Position numbers and translations under genes: made by a program
Part shown: positions 51,579-63,047 of the stretch, one piece after another
How the letters are laid out: each line of letters begins with the position of its first letter
How positions within the stretch are numbered: the first letter of the stretch is position 1
Source of the DNA: Neodontobutis hainanensis
Taxonomy: Eukaryota > Chordata > Actinopteri > Gobiiformes > Odontobutidae
DNA length: 64,000 nt
Direction of reading: 5' to 3'
Assembly (NCBI GenBank): GCA_024349245.1
Contig: JALDNG010000041.1
Span: 4,727,501-4,791,500 of the forward strand
Notes under the pieces: model-generated
Told to the model about the DNA's origin: nothing
The model's input: the letters and a program-made list of their open reading frames with translations, nothing else
Databases searched by the model: none

Positions 51579-53500
51579 TGCATCATAGAAACGACAGAGG
51601 CTTTAATGTCTTCTTCCTTCACATCAAGCAGTGTGATAAGCTCAGGGCTGGCCTTACTTCTTTCATCTATTACTTTCTCTTTCTGTGTGGCTGGGCCTTG
51701 CTTGAAGCTCAGAACAGATGTCTCGAAGAGACCACTTAAAAAGGAACCAAAAACAAGATCTGAGGCATCTGAGGGGGGTGTGGGCTAAATCCCTGGATTC
51801 TCCCCCTGACACATCTCCTCCTCACTGTACCCCTAAGATTCAGCACTGACCCCCCCCTGTGCTTGTGGACCCCCGAGAGCTCCGTGCTGCTGCCCTTTTC
51901 TCTCCAAAGTCTACTCACTCCCTCAGCACATTTTGCATAACAATCACTCCCCAAGTCCATGTCCCAGGACGATGCTTGTAGAGCTGGGGTTTGATGTCTT
52001 TTAAGCCATTGACAAGCTCTTACACTACTCTGTCTGTAAGATACTAAAGATCTTTGCAACAAGATTATTCTTACAGTTATATACATTCCTATACAGTTTA
52101 GAAGTCTGTCTCAGGTGTTCAGGTCCAGATTGATATCCAGGATTACTCAGCTTACTGGAAGTTGAGATAAGGGTTCTGATGTGATAAAAATAAAACTTTT
52201 ATGCCAGCCTATGTTTTAATTTGTCACAAATGGAATGTCACTTTAAAACTTAGAACATGAGAAAAATAAACACGGGCTCTGTGCATATTGTGTGTTACAC
52301 TTCAACACAATCATGTTTAGGTAAGTCAGTTTTTAGTTGAGGCTAAAAATCATCTACAATACTAAATCATTTTCTCTGTCCTTTATTCAGCTTTCCTTCC
52401 CTTCGTTATATCTCCCTGTGCACATAACCAGGAGCATAGGTTACGGTTGTGGTTCTCATGAAATTATGTTTGGATAATAAGCTTATTGTGAAGAGCCAGC
52501 TCAAGTCAGTAATTGATCTGAGATTGAGAAGTGGATCTGTGCAGCGCCATAGCCATACACTAGGCCTAAAGCTACAGCCTTTCTCAGGCCTGCTCCTGGT
52601 TTCTGGCCTGATGACTTTGTGCTCGGTCCAGGCCGCACAGAGTGAAACTATAGTTTAGGTGTTTGTCCCTGTGTTGGGGGGAAGTGGGTGTGGGGCGAAT
52701 CAAAGACTTTAGACTTATTGTTTCTATCTGAAAAGGAGCTAATGGCCGGCCATCGCAACCTGGGAGCTGAATCTGCGGGGTGCCCCGGAGCCAGGACGCA
52801 CAATGGACCCCCTCTCTATTCCCGCAGTGCGTCTTCCTGCCGCAATCTGCGGCCAACGACTCGCACTGGGGGAGCGCATCTGCACGGGACTCCGACCACC
52901 TTTACCCTTTTATTAGAAGGCCATCAGAAACAAATCTGTAAATGCTATGGTTTCCCATGGACAGTGATTTAAAGGCCACGAGCTGAGCGAAATAGTGTGA
53001 GCATCTCCAAACCGGCAGATTAAAACCGCTAAGCACAGTAGCCTACACTTTAGAAAAAAACAAAACAAAAGAGCTCTATATTAAAAGTACAGTCCTTTCA
53101 AAAACACATCGAGAAACTAGAGACACTGAGATTTATGGATTACGCCTTAAAAGATGTTAGACGTTGTGTTAATTTAGATTGACCGAAGTTTGACGGATTA
53201 TAATTTCTAAAATCAACTAAGAATTAAAATAACAATAGGCTACTTGTGTTACTGAGACTTAATGTCAGTGATTAAATTGATGCCATGACACAACCAAGCC
53301 CCAATCAAAGAGATTTTAATATCAAAGCCCTGGCCTCCCTGCTGCATAATTTAAACAAACTAAGCATTATAGGATTTGAGCAAAGTCACTGTCAGTATGG
53401 ATTCATGGAGAGCCATGCACACTTTTAATAGTGTGTCAATATTTTCATGTAACTTGTATCTTATAACACCTCAAAGTTAGTCTTTTGCTGAAGCTGTGAA

Positions 53501-53816
53501 CACGCCCCCTGTTTTGGGAAGAATCAAGGTCATTCACAACTTCACCGTCAGCTGTGCGCAATTGTCTGCGCCAGCCAATGAGAGTCTATATTGGAGGCGT
53601 CCATCAAACTTCTCCTCAGCTGGGATTGGGAAAACTCGTGGAGCCGAAGCTGACCTCAGCATTTGAGTTTGAAGTGAGGCCAGAGAACACCGGACTTTAT
53701 GGACTAGGCCGTGGACTTGTTTGTAGTTTTGGTGCGCCACAAGGCCGAGGTTACGAGAGTGGTGTTTTCAGAGAGAAAACTTGTGGGAAAAGAACACTAT
53801 CTCTGTCCGTATAAAA
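53501..53816 (+). promoter_or_regulatory. pou5f3 proximal promoter
   Basis: Going towards the gene: a CACGCCCCCT GC/KLF-type box at 53501-53510; a nuclear-receptor monomer site TCAAGGTCA at 53524-53532; CCAAT at 53575-53579; two reversed CCAAT boxes at 53590-53594 and 53625-53629; and TATAAAA at 53810-53816, 59 bp before the start codon. TCAAGGTCA is the known SF-1/LRH-1/ERR-type site. A transcription start near 53840 is inferred from the TATA position, giving a 5' UTR of about 35 nt. Confidence 0.55.
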
Positions 53817-53874
53817 CGGATGAACAGGTGACGGCACTCCCTCTTGAGGTGCGTTTAGTCCGTGTCGCCTGAAC

Positions 53875-55794
53875 ATGTCTGAGAGATCCGAGAGCCCGGC
53901 GCCCGAGTTCCAGAGCCGGCCTTACGACTTCAGCCGAGCCAACACTTGCCCGCAGGCTCTGGGTCAAGAGTCTTTTCACATTCCCCCTGGACTCCTAACG
54001 GACCCCAACCTACTCTACAACAAGTCCGCGTACGGAGGCATATCCTCGACCTCTGCGCAGACCTTCTTCCCGTTTCCCCCGATGGGGGCCGACTACCGCG
54101 GATCTGACCAACAGCAGGCCGCGGACCTAGCTCAACCCAAGCCCTGGTACCCGTTTGCAGCGCCTGAATACACGGGTCAAGTCCCTGGGACGGCCACCGC
54201 CACGCAGCCCACCAACCTGAGCCCACCCATCGCCCAGACCCCGCAGATCAAACTGCCCGAAATCAAGGTAGAGAAGGACTCTGGAGAGGACTACTCCGCG
54301 GAATTGAAGTTTCAGCAGTTCACCACGCACCCGACCGTGTCCCATGGTGTTTTCTACTCTGCGCCATGGAACCCAACCTTCTGGCCAGGTATCCCACACC
54401 TTACTCCCCCAAGCAGCAACAACCCAAACCCCTCCACATCTTCCGCATCATCCCCATCCATGTCCCCCTCGCCCCCGAGTAGCGGTCTCAGCGGGAGCGC
54501 GTTTTTTATTGGGACCTCCACGGAAAGCGGCTCTGTATCCCAGAACCAACCTTCCTCATCCCGGAGCAGCGGCTCCTCCAGCGGAGGCTGCAGCGACTCC
54601 GAAGAGGTAAGGCTGACACAAGTCTGTATTGGACACTTTGTAAGTCTGTCTGTGAAGGGCCTCAGTTTCTAAGACTGAAAATGATAATACAAATAACCTT
54701 TTGATAGGAGACCCTCACGACGGAGGAGTTGGAGCAGTTTGCCAAAGAGCTCAAACACAAGCGCATCACCCTGGGCTTTACTCAGGCAGATGTTGGGCTG
54801 GCCTTGGGTAACCTTTATGGTAAGTGGTGTCTAGTGCAGATGAAACTGTTGCACAACATTAAACAAATACTTTATTGTTTTTGTTTAATCTGAATCTTGG
54901 ACTAAATGATGGAATGGCTTACTGATTATGCTTCTCTCTTTAGGGAAGATGTTCAGCCAGACGACCATTTGCCGCTTTGAAGCTCTTCAGTTGAGTTTCA
55001 AAAACATGTGCAAACTGAAGCCCCTTCTCCAGAGATGGCTGAACGAGGCAGAGACGTCTGAAAACCCGCAGGATGTAAGTCCAGCTTTTGTGTTAAATCT
55101 ATTATGTAGCGGTAGGCTGTACGACTTGTTGAACCTTCAAGAATGCAAACTGTGCCATCTAGTGGACTTCTTGAGAAACAATCATTAAAACGTCGTATAT
55201 TAAGCGCACTATTAAGTTGTAGTAAACTGAGCACAACTTTTCTGTCCGCGCTGACTTTATGCTTGATCCTTCAGATGTACAAGATTGAACGGGTATTTGT
55301 GGACACAAGAAAGAGGAAGAGAAGGACCAGCTTGGAGGGAGCAGTGCGTTCAGCTCTAGAGTCCTACTTTGTTAAATGTCCCAAGCCCAACACTCAAGAG
55401 ATCACCCACATTTCAGATGACCTGGGGCTGGAGAGAGATGTATGTGCCTTTTTTTTTTTATTTTATTTTTTTGTTTTTAGTTGATTCTAAACCAATTGGG
55501 ATTGAATAGTTTTGACAAGTGTTGTTTTTGTAGGTGGTGCGTGTGTGGTTCTGTAACCGAAGACAAAAGGGAAAGCGGCTGGCGCTGCCACTGGATGAGG
55601 AGTGTGATGGCCAGTACTACGAGCAGAGTCAATCTCCTTTGAACATGGCCTCCTCTCCCATCCCCAACCAAGGCTACCCTGCCCCCAGCTACCCTGGAGC
55701 TGCTTCTGCTGCCCTCTACATGCCTTCACTGCACAGGCCAGATGTCCTGAAGCAGACTCTGCACCCTAGTCTGGTTGGCCACTTGACTGGATAA
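53875..55794 (+). CDS. pou5f3: POU class V homeodomain transcription factor Pou5f3 (Pou2, Oct4-related)
   Basis: Five coding exons: 53875-54606, 54708-54819, 54944-55074, 55275-55439, 55534-55794. They give 466 residues, close to known fish Pou5f3. It is a nuclear DNA-binding factor that activates the zygotic genome with Sox and Nanog factors and controls early pluripotency-type programmes. Exon 1 alone encodes the poorly conserved, Pro/Ser/Gly-rich 244-residue activation region (MSERSESPAPEF start, AQTFFPFPPMGADYR, IKLPEIKVEKDSGEDY, Ser-rich end). The POU-specific domain is at about 245-319 (EELEQFAKELKHKRITLGF, TQADVGLALG, SQTTICRFEALQLSFKNMCK). After a linker, the homeodomain at about 338-397 has RKRKRRTSLE and the recognition helix RVWFCNRRQKGKR. 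The exon structure (large first exon, POU-S split between exons 2 and 3) is as in class V POU genes. It sits between npdc1 and fut7, the known pou5f3 neighbourhood. Confidence 0.97.
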
Positions 55795-56816
55795 ACTCTG
55801 GCCCAACAAGAACCACAGACTGCCAGTTTACAACCTGGACCCCCTCAATATAAGATTAAAAAAAAACAAAAAAACTACTGAAGAAGCTGTTCCTGAGTAG
55901 TTGACTTCTACTTGAAACTTGGTGCTGGTCCCTTCCTCTTCTCACATGATGCAAGTGTGTGTTGCAGTTGTGAAATGAGTGTCAGTGTGAAGTTGCTAAA
56001 TGCTGTATGAACTTCTAGGGTGGGGTGCAGGGAAAGGTTTGAAGAACACTAATGTTTGATATTTAAGATTGTGTTGGAGAATTTTAAGAACCATTTTTAT
56101 CTAAGATGTAACTTTGTAAACTGCCACTGTTTTTTTTTTTTTTTTTTTTCAAAAAGACTATCAAGATAAAGAAAACTGTTAAGAAATGACAATGGTGAGG
56201 TCTTTCACACCAAGTATTTGTTTTAAAATGATATGCTGCATTTTAAAACTCTGAAATAGGGTCTAAAACTGTTTTGTGTAAGCTGGATGTATACTTTTGT
56301 TTTTATTGCTAGAAAAAAGCAGTGAGAAGTGTTTTTCCACTTGAATTAATTTTTTTTTTTTATGGAATTGTGGGGAAGTCCCCTCAGATTGCTACATCTT
56401 AAGCTAACCTCATCTTTGGAAACTGGCATCAAATGTCACAGCTCACATTTAATGGTTAAAGAACAGACAGGAAGTTGAAGTTTAACATCTCTAGAGCCTT
56501 TTCCAAATGTTAACCTGTGCTCATTCTGTCAGTTTTGTGACACTTGTCAATAGACTGTAAATGGATTTTAAATTATAATTTATTGAAATGTTGAGCAGCT
56601 ACATGGGTATGTTGATTGCTCTGCAGCCTTTTTTACTTGAACTGTCCATGTCATGACAAATTAATGAATTCCTGGCTTGTTAGTAAAGTCTTTGCACATT
56701 TTCTAGTCTGTTTTTGTTCTTTCACTAAATGTTGTAAGATGCCATAAAGCTTTACCATTTGATGGTGTTACATTTGCACCTGATGAATGCAGTAAAATGT
56801 CTAATTTTAAATAGTT
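55795..56816. other. Convergent 3' flanks of pou5f3 and fut7
   Basis: About 1 kb between the two stop codons. A run of about 22 T lies near 56128-56149. Minus-strand AATAAA copies for fut7 lie at 56579-56584 and 56302-56307. For pou5f3 I see no plus-strand AATAAA; ATTAAA near 55854 is a weak candidate. Confidence 0.5.
56579..56584 (-). promoter_or_regulatory. Candidate poly(A) signal of fut7
   Basis: TTTATT on the plus strand, which is AATAAA on the fut7 strand, about 235 bases past the fut7 stop. Confidence 0.45.
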
Positions 56817-58393
56817 CTAAACATGAACCCAGCCATCAAGATCTGAGTAAACTTTCTGCTGAGGTAGGTGGTTGTATACGGGACATATTTTGCACAGTCT
56901 CTCTCGCCAGTCTGTGTAGAGCTTTACTTTCCACTGTAGTTTCCACTTCAGATACTCTTGGTAGCGCTCGCTGTCCTTTGCCAGCTCTTGTAGAAATGTA
57001 GCGAGCTCCTTCACTGAACGAAACCTATCCACATGAATGAAAGAATTGGGTGCAGCCACAGCTTCATAATTCTTATGTGATGGACCTAGAACTACAGGAA
57101 CTGCTCCGGCTTGGTAAGCGTTGCGCCATAGCTTCTCTGTAATGTAATCTTTGGAAACAGAGTTCTCAAATGCCAAGTAGAAGTAGCATTGAGAAATTGT
57201 AGGCAGAAGGTCTTTAGAAGTAAGGGGCATACTCTTCCAGGCGCCGTACACCTTTACGGGGACTATGGCATTAAGCTCATTGTAAACTTGGCTTCTTTTG
57301 TGCCGGCTGTTGTAGTTGCTGACCACCCAACACACCAGATGTTTTTTCTTCACTTGTAAGTCTTGCACTGGGGCTTCTTTATCTTGTGGTAGCAGCTCAC
57401 CATAAGGGATTGAAATATCAGCATCTCTTCTGTAGCTCAGAGTGAGGTTAAAGACATTTGCAAATGGCTGCAGTTTGCCGTTGTTTTCCGGGGCCTCTAG
57501 AGACATCCATGCCCACCTCTGGCCCCGAGGCCTTGAAAGATGTAAGGGTAGTGTTTCTTTGCCTGTGATCAGCTCCTTGTTATGGAAAACGATAACGTTA
57601 GCCTTTGAATACTGCGAGCGCTCATCCACAAGTTTACAACCACGGATCCTGTACAGGTCCCAGCACACGTCCCCCTTCAGGCTGTATACAGGTCCAAACG
57701 GCCAGTGCCAAAGCAGGATGGTCACGTGTTTACTGATGGATCCAGCTGAGACAGTGAAGGGTGCCACATCTGACTTAGTCTTCAAGCTTTCCCATAATTT
57801 TTTTATTGACCAAAACGTAAAAATGCTGATGATGAGAAACAGGATGCATTTTTTCTTCAAAAACAGGACTCCACTTGGAGGAATGACTCTCCTAAAGGTG
57901 AAGCAGCAGCAATGAATTAAAGTCATCAAAAAAGAAAATGCTCTGTTGCTTTTATTTCCAGTGGCTGTGTTTGAAACATAATAAACCTGTAACTGCACCT
58001 AAATCTTTGTCTATGACAGTCTGCTTGAGTTAAAGAGTGAATTAGGACCTGTTTTTGTAACTCTTAACCCAACGAAAATATTGCCTTTTCTATCTTTATA
58101 GTTTCATAAAAAATGACTAATGATTTGAATAACTAATGGAAAACACACTTTGAACCCCTGAGGCATTAACCGTGATGCCTTCAGTAACTTAATCATCAAC
58201 ACTTGTTACTATTATTAAAACTGATGTGTATCTGAAAAGTGCTCTCAAAGCCAAACACAAAAGTTAAAGTAATTTCTTCCAATCATTTTTACAGCGTTAC
58301 AAAAACATTTGACTGAATTTGCTAAATAAAGTAAAAATAGTGTTGGAGAAGGACTTACCATTGTGTTCTTTCACTGCCTGTGAATCTGAGCAT
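56817..58393 (-). CDS. fut7: Alpha-(1,3)-fucosyltransferase 7
   Basis: Two coding exons on the minus strand: 58359-58393 (11 codons plus two bases) and 56817-57891. They give 369 residues, against 342 in human. It is a Golgi type II enzyme of family GT10 that adds alpha-1,3-fucose to sialylated lactosamine (sialyl-Lewis-x type products, selectin ligands). A short cytoplasmic tail precedes the membrane anchor at about residues 25-41 (CILFLIISIFTFW). The catalytic domain shows ILLWHWPFG, VFHNKEL, PRGQRWAWMSLE, LSYRRDADISIPYG, CWVVSNYNSRHKR, the donor-site block FYLAFENS, DYITEKLWRN and AGAVPVVLGP, and ends YTDWRERLCKIC. I chose the start at 58393 because the exon carries MLRFTGSERTQ, has a GTAAGT donor, and joins in frame to the acceptor at 57892. 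A longer unspliced frame starting at 57998 reads through the intron. Confidence 0.94.
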
Positions 58394-60599
58394 GACAATG
58401 ACTTGCTGTGCTGTGTCAGAGATCACAACCGCTCCTTTTTTTTATACTTACAGAGAGCTTCCTTTATTTTTGTGCGCAGAAGGAAGGAAGGGAGTGTTTT
58501 GGGCTGTGTTAACCAAAATTATAACAAAACAATTAAACAAATTAATGGAATTTCTTGGTTTCTTATCTATTTGGCATGATGCGTTAACTATTTTTCTGTT
58601 ATGTATGCAGACCTCAGACCTGATTGTATAGCAGTATATGACCTCAGTTTTTTTTTCTTCCAAACTAAATGTACATAGCCAACAGTGAGTGAAATGTGAA
58701 GACCATCTAGAAGTAGCATCATTAGAGAAACGTTAACCAGATGGAAACCACAATTTCTGCCAGCTAAACATTACGCTCGTTTTTTTTATTTCTGTACAGG
58801 ATGTGGTGAAAAGATTTATGCTACCATGTTTTTTTTTCTTCACCGACAGTTGGAGCTCCATTGGTTGTAACGTGCACCTGGTAAATCACCCGAGAGAGGA
58901 GTAGAAGAGGTCGTATTTACTAGCTGTATCTCAGTCTATCCTATGACTGGAGGAAGCTGCTTTACATTTCAAAACACAAAAGCTGACTCAGGTTTCAGTG
59001 TTATGTTGTAATGTTGAGCCATAGGCCTATTGTGGCACTAAGACATTGGGACAATTTAATAAACAATCCAAATGGCATAAGATGGCATAAGATGGGGCTT
59101 GACTGTGAGTCTTGGCTCAGAGGCTGTGAGATGCCATTCACAGCAAGAGCCACCAAATTGAGGGTTCTTTTAGGTGTGACCTAATGCTCGAAACATTCAT
59201 CTACATTCACCATCTCCTTCTGACAACAGGATCACACCCATGTACTGTATATTTGCATATCCTCTTCTGGTTTCTGCATGGGACTCAGCTGTGGCTCTTT
59301 GACGACCTTCTGTCTTTGGGTGCAGTGGTGGGGAAAGAAAAGTGCCACCAACGCGTGACCACACATTAGTCAAGTTAGTAAGCGAATAACTTTCCACTTT
59401 CACAAATATTACAGACATTTACCATAAAAGCCCAGTTTGGGGGGCTTCTTAAAGTCTTTGACATCCATGCAGTGCTATAATACAAAAAAAATTGTAATCA
59501 ATTAAAAATGTTTCCCAGGAAATTAATTGTGTTGCGATGAAGTGGGTGTAATGCACAATATAAAGATGACAAAGCAGTTTAGTATTTTTTTTTATTATTG
59601 ATAAGTTACAATAAACAATCACAAGAGGAAGCTGTAGACGGAAGATAAGCTTTATGGAAAGATCTGTCAGTAATGTTTTAAGTAAAAGATAAAAGAAAAA
59701 TTTATAAAACAACAGCTTAAAGGATGAAGGAAGTTATAAAATAATATGTCCTCAAAATCATTGAAATACATAACCAAAAGTTGTTTTTTCCACAACAACT
59801 TTACTTTGCTCTCTTAGTTATCACAGGGCTTCTTCTGTGAAGGAATATGATTGTACGACATTGAGATTTAAATAGGTCAGGTTGGAAAAATGAAAAAGTA
59901 TGATACATATACAGATACATATATTTTTATCTCCATTTGCGTTGCGGAAAATATCTCCACCCACACAGCTTCACTATGAACGCACAAAACTGTTTCTTTT
60001 AACCACAAGATGGTGGTAAACACAAACCACAGAGGAACACTGTGTGCTCATTTTCATCTGTAGTCCCCAGGCAGGTGACAAAAAAAGACAAAACACATCA
60101 ACATTACAAAAACAAAAACATATCCCCAAAACAGTAAAAAACTAAAGCTTAAAATGGTCACAGTGTTTGTTTTCTTTAATCTACTGTTTGAGCTGTGATT
60201 TGAACATGACATTTTATTGACAAACTGTTCTCCTTTGACTGACAGAACAGTTTGTCCAGATGTCTGTGTGGTACCTCACAGTCTCCTCGAGCCGTGGCCT
60301 TTCTACCAATCCCGCTGGAGGTCCTCGGTTTATAGATAAACTTTATATATTAACATGCATTTTTAAAATTAACAAAAAAATTCTCTACAATAATGAAATG
60401 AAAGACCTTCATAGCCTTTTTAAAAAGTAATTCAATATTGTGCCAGCAGCAGGTGGTGATGCAGTATTCTATGTGTGCGAATAATCAGTGAGTGTTAAAA
60501 CATCCTAGCTGCATTTAAGGTCATGTGTAAAAACAACAGCACTGTCTGCACAAACATTAACCTTAGGACACACTTTAAGAAGGTCATTTGTAAATTAAA

Positions 60600-60830
60600 T
60601 ATGCCCCTAAAATGCTGCCTTGCTGTACAGATCAGGAATGGAGATTTGTTGCCAGTAATGGATACACACTGCTTCCTATCAGATAAATAAGGCTTAACCA
60701 GGGCTGTGCTTCCTGAGGAAAATTGTATTTGCGTTGAGTTGAGTGATGATTTCGAAAACCAAATGGCACAGGATGTAGGGATGTGTAGCCTTTATTTAAG
60801 TGGTTATTCAATTGTTTTTCCACCTTTTTT
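60600..60830 (-). mobile_element. L2-like LINE reverse transcriptase relic
   Basis: Two short minus-strand segments in different frames resemble reverse transcriptase of the L2/CR1 group: SLHPVPFGFRNHHST (compare the family pattern HPSQFGFR..HST) and PYLSDRKQCVSITGNKS (compare SYLSDRKQ.V). They are broken by frameshifts and have no open frame of useful length. It is a decayed copy with approximate boundaries. Confidence 0.45.
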
Positions 60831-60966
60831 TCTGCAGTCTTGGAAAAGACAGGGAGAATAACGTCAGCGTGGATATTTGACTTTCCGTTTTGTCCACAAG
60901 TCTCTGCTGCAGCTTTAGGTTTAAAGTTTCAGTTGTAGAGTTGAGAAGGTACAGAACACTAAATAT

Positions 60967-61000
60967 GCCAAGTGTTCTAATAATTTTGGCCACCACTGTA
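60967..61000 (-). mobile_element. Tc1/mariner-type terminal inverted repeat end
   Basis: Reading the minus strand from 60998: CAGTGGTGGCCAAAATTATT, then AGAACACTTGGC, next to a TA dinucleotide at 60999-61000. This matches the end of a Tc1-like fish transposon that I recall. The partner end was not found upstream, so it is a solo or truncated end. Confidence 0.45.
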
Positions 61001-61449
61001 TATGTACAAACTTTACAGTTCATTACGTTTGTGGCAGTATGTATTAAAGTCCTTTACTGAGAGCAAATCCTTAAAGTGACACAGTGTTGTTTTTCCAGAC
61101 TGCCAGGCCATTAGTTTGGGTCATTATGTCATTACAAAGGTCTACACCCCTCACACTGAATAAGAGTAAATTACAGCAGTCTGAAAGAGCAGATTCCACA
61201 ACAGACAGTCACGATTACACACCCTTGCGCTCATCATCCTGGGGTGGTTTTCCTGCCTTCTCTCCCTCCGTTATCCCTCATCACTGAAACCCTAGTGTCC
61301 TCTGTGAATTCCTGGCAGATGACATTAGTCTGTCATGAATGTTGATCAGCCACTTCCAAGCTGAGAGACACAGGAGATACCAAAACACACTACGCCACTG
61401 ACAAGGGTTTGATTGTGAAGAGACTTTTGTTATTGTTTCCCATACCAAA

Positions 61450-62345
61450 TTACAATTGAACCCAGACTAAACCAGGACTGAATGTGAACTGGATCAGCAG
61501 TCAAAAGCCAAGATTGGATTCAGAAGTGAACTTATGGCAAAAATACAACTAGTAATAAACCTACACTAAACTGGGACTTAACAAGCACCAAACCCTGGAC
61601 TAAACTGTGTGTAAAAAAATAAATTAACCCAGAACTCAATGACAAAATCTGGTACTTAATCCAAGGTTAAGTCAGGATCAAACTAGGCCTAAAAAGGCAT
61701 TAAACTGGAGCTAGATCAAAACTAAACTAAGGACTAATCCTGGGTTTTATTTGTGACTAAATCAAAGCTAAACAACATTAAACCCAGGACTAAACAGGAA
61801 CAATATAGTGATGTAGTACTCAGGATCTCGGGACGTTGAGACCAACTAAGACCACTGCACCTTTATTTGTCTCCATCATGTTCATGTTTGTAATAATAAA
61901 AAAAAACATTTATGTAATTTCCAATTTATAATCTCTCTCTAATCCCCCCCTCCATGAGTCTGCACTAAAACTGGACTCAGACTAAGTGGGTTTTAAAACT
62001 GTTCCCTGGGATCTATTCCAGTGTCTCATGCGGTTGTCATTGTTGTCTTGGTCTCGTTATGCTTAAGTATTGGTCAATGCTGCCATCACTACAACACAAA
62101 CTGAACCAAACCAGAACTAAGACAGGACTTGAACCAGGTCTAAACTAGAGCTAAGCCAAAAAACAAACAAATAAAATGTAAAAAACAGGGCAAAAACAAA
62201 TCTGGGACTTAATTTTCAGGCTAAACAAGACTAAATACAGGAGCCTTGAAACGAACCAGGACTAAACAATGAACAAACCAGGACCTAAACAGGACAGAAC
62301 TAGAACTTAGAACCATAATTGGACAAGACCATGAACTAAACCAAG
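61450..62345 (+). repeat. Degenerate minisatellite with an ACCAGGACTAAAC-like core
   Basis: Many imperfect copies of a short unit occur at irregular spacing: AGACTAAACCAGGACTGA, CCTGGACTAAACTG, AACCCAGGACTAAACAGGA, GAACCAGGTCTAAACTAGAG, AACCAGGACTAAACAATGA, AACCAGGACCTAAACAGGAC. Copies differ in length, with intervening AT-rich sequence at about 61810-62100. It is non-coding. Confidence 0.7.
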
Positions 62346-63047
62346 CCTGTGACTTGTGACCAAAAACTGGTATTCAATTAGAATACTCACTTTCTTTATG
62401 GCACTGGTAGAAAATGCTCAAGTGTACCAGTAATCATATGACTCTGATTCCACAATATATAAAATAAACCGATGCAACAGAAAATAACTGAAAAAGAACT
62501 ACATGCAAATGGCTTTGGTTTGTATCATTACTGTACTCGCAAACTATGCCTCGTGTCAGCATGTTGGCATGTTGTTTAAAAAGCCGATCAATATTTCAGC
62601 TCAAGGGAAGTGAAGGCAGATAGACACGGGGAAAGGAAACAAGGAAGGTGGAGGTGACAGGGCCATAGATTTCATTTAGAAAATATGCTGGAAGATTAAT
62701 GGGCTGACAGCAGAGATCCAGACGGGCTGGTCAGACTGGTACTGCCGGGGGGTGTGGATGCATCTCTGGGCGTCACAGGTGTGGCATGACCAACAAAAAA
62801 ACAGAAACAAGCCCAGAGGAAGCACAGGAGAAGGTGGATCACAGAGGGTTTTTCCACATCCAGTCACTGTGAGTAGAGAGTACTTGTAAAGAGTGTTATT
62901 AGTGTGAATTCATCAAACTCTGTCTTATTGTCATTAAGTCTATGTTTCTTTTTTTTATTTTGCAGAATCAGTGGTGATATTTTTTTTTTTGGCTCCAGGG
63001 TTAGTCTGTAAACAAAGAGACAAAGGGGGATTGGTAGAGGTCAAAAG

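Larger units (their letters stand above)
49690..53874 (+). other. npdc1 3' UTR and pou5f3 upstream region
   Basis: Poly(A) signals for npdc1 lie at 50143-50148 and 50436-50441. The rest has no supported gene. It contains a perfect 18-bp hairpin at 51540-51578, a GC-rich stretch at about 52740-52890, and the pou5f3 proximal promoter at about 53500-53820. Confidence 0.5.
58394..63047. other. Divergent interval between fut7 and clic3
   Basis: A 4.65-kb interval with no intact gene. ABCA2, which separates FUT7 and CLIC3 in human, is not visible here. It contains L2-like reverse transcriptase debris and a Tc1-like inverted repeat end (60600-61000) and a degenerate minisatellite (about 61450-62345). 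A polypyrimidine stretch and AG at 62947-62965 suggest that the clic3 start exon is preceded by an upstream non-coding exon. Confidence 0.5.

Noticed and set aside
57892..57998. Upstream extension of the fut7 frame starting at 57998
   Set aside because: It reads through the intron. The splice from 58359 to 57891 gives a proper frame and N-terminus, and the extra residues resemble no fucosyltransferase.
62676..62867. Minus-strand 63-codon cysteine-containing frame upstream of clic3
   Set aside because: It is short, has no homology I recognise, and lies in what is probably the clic3 promoter region.
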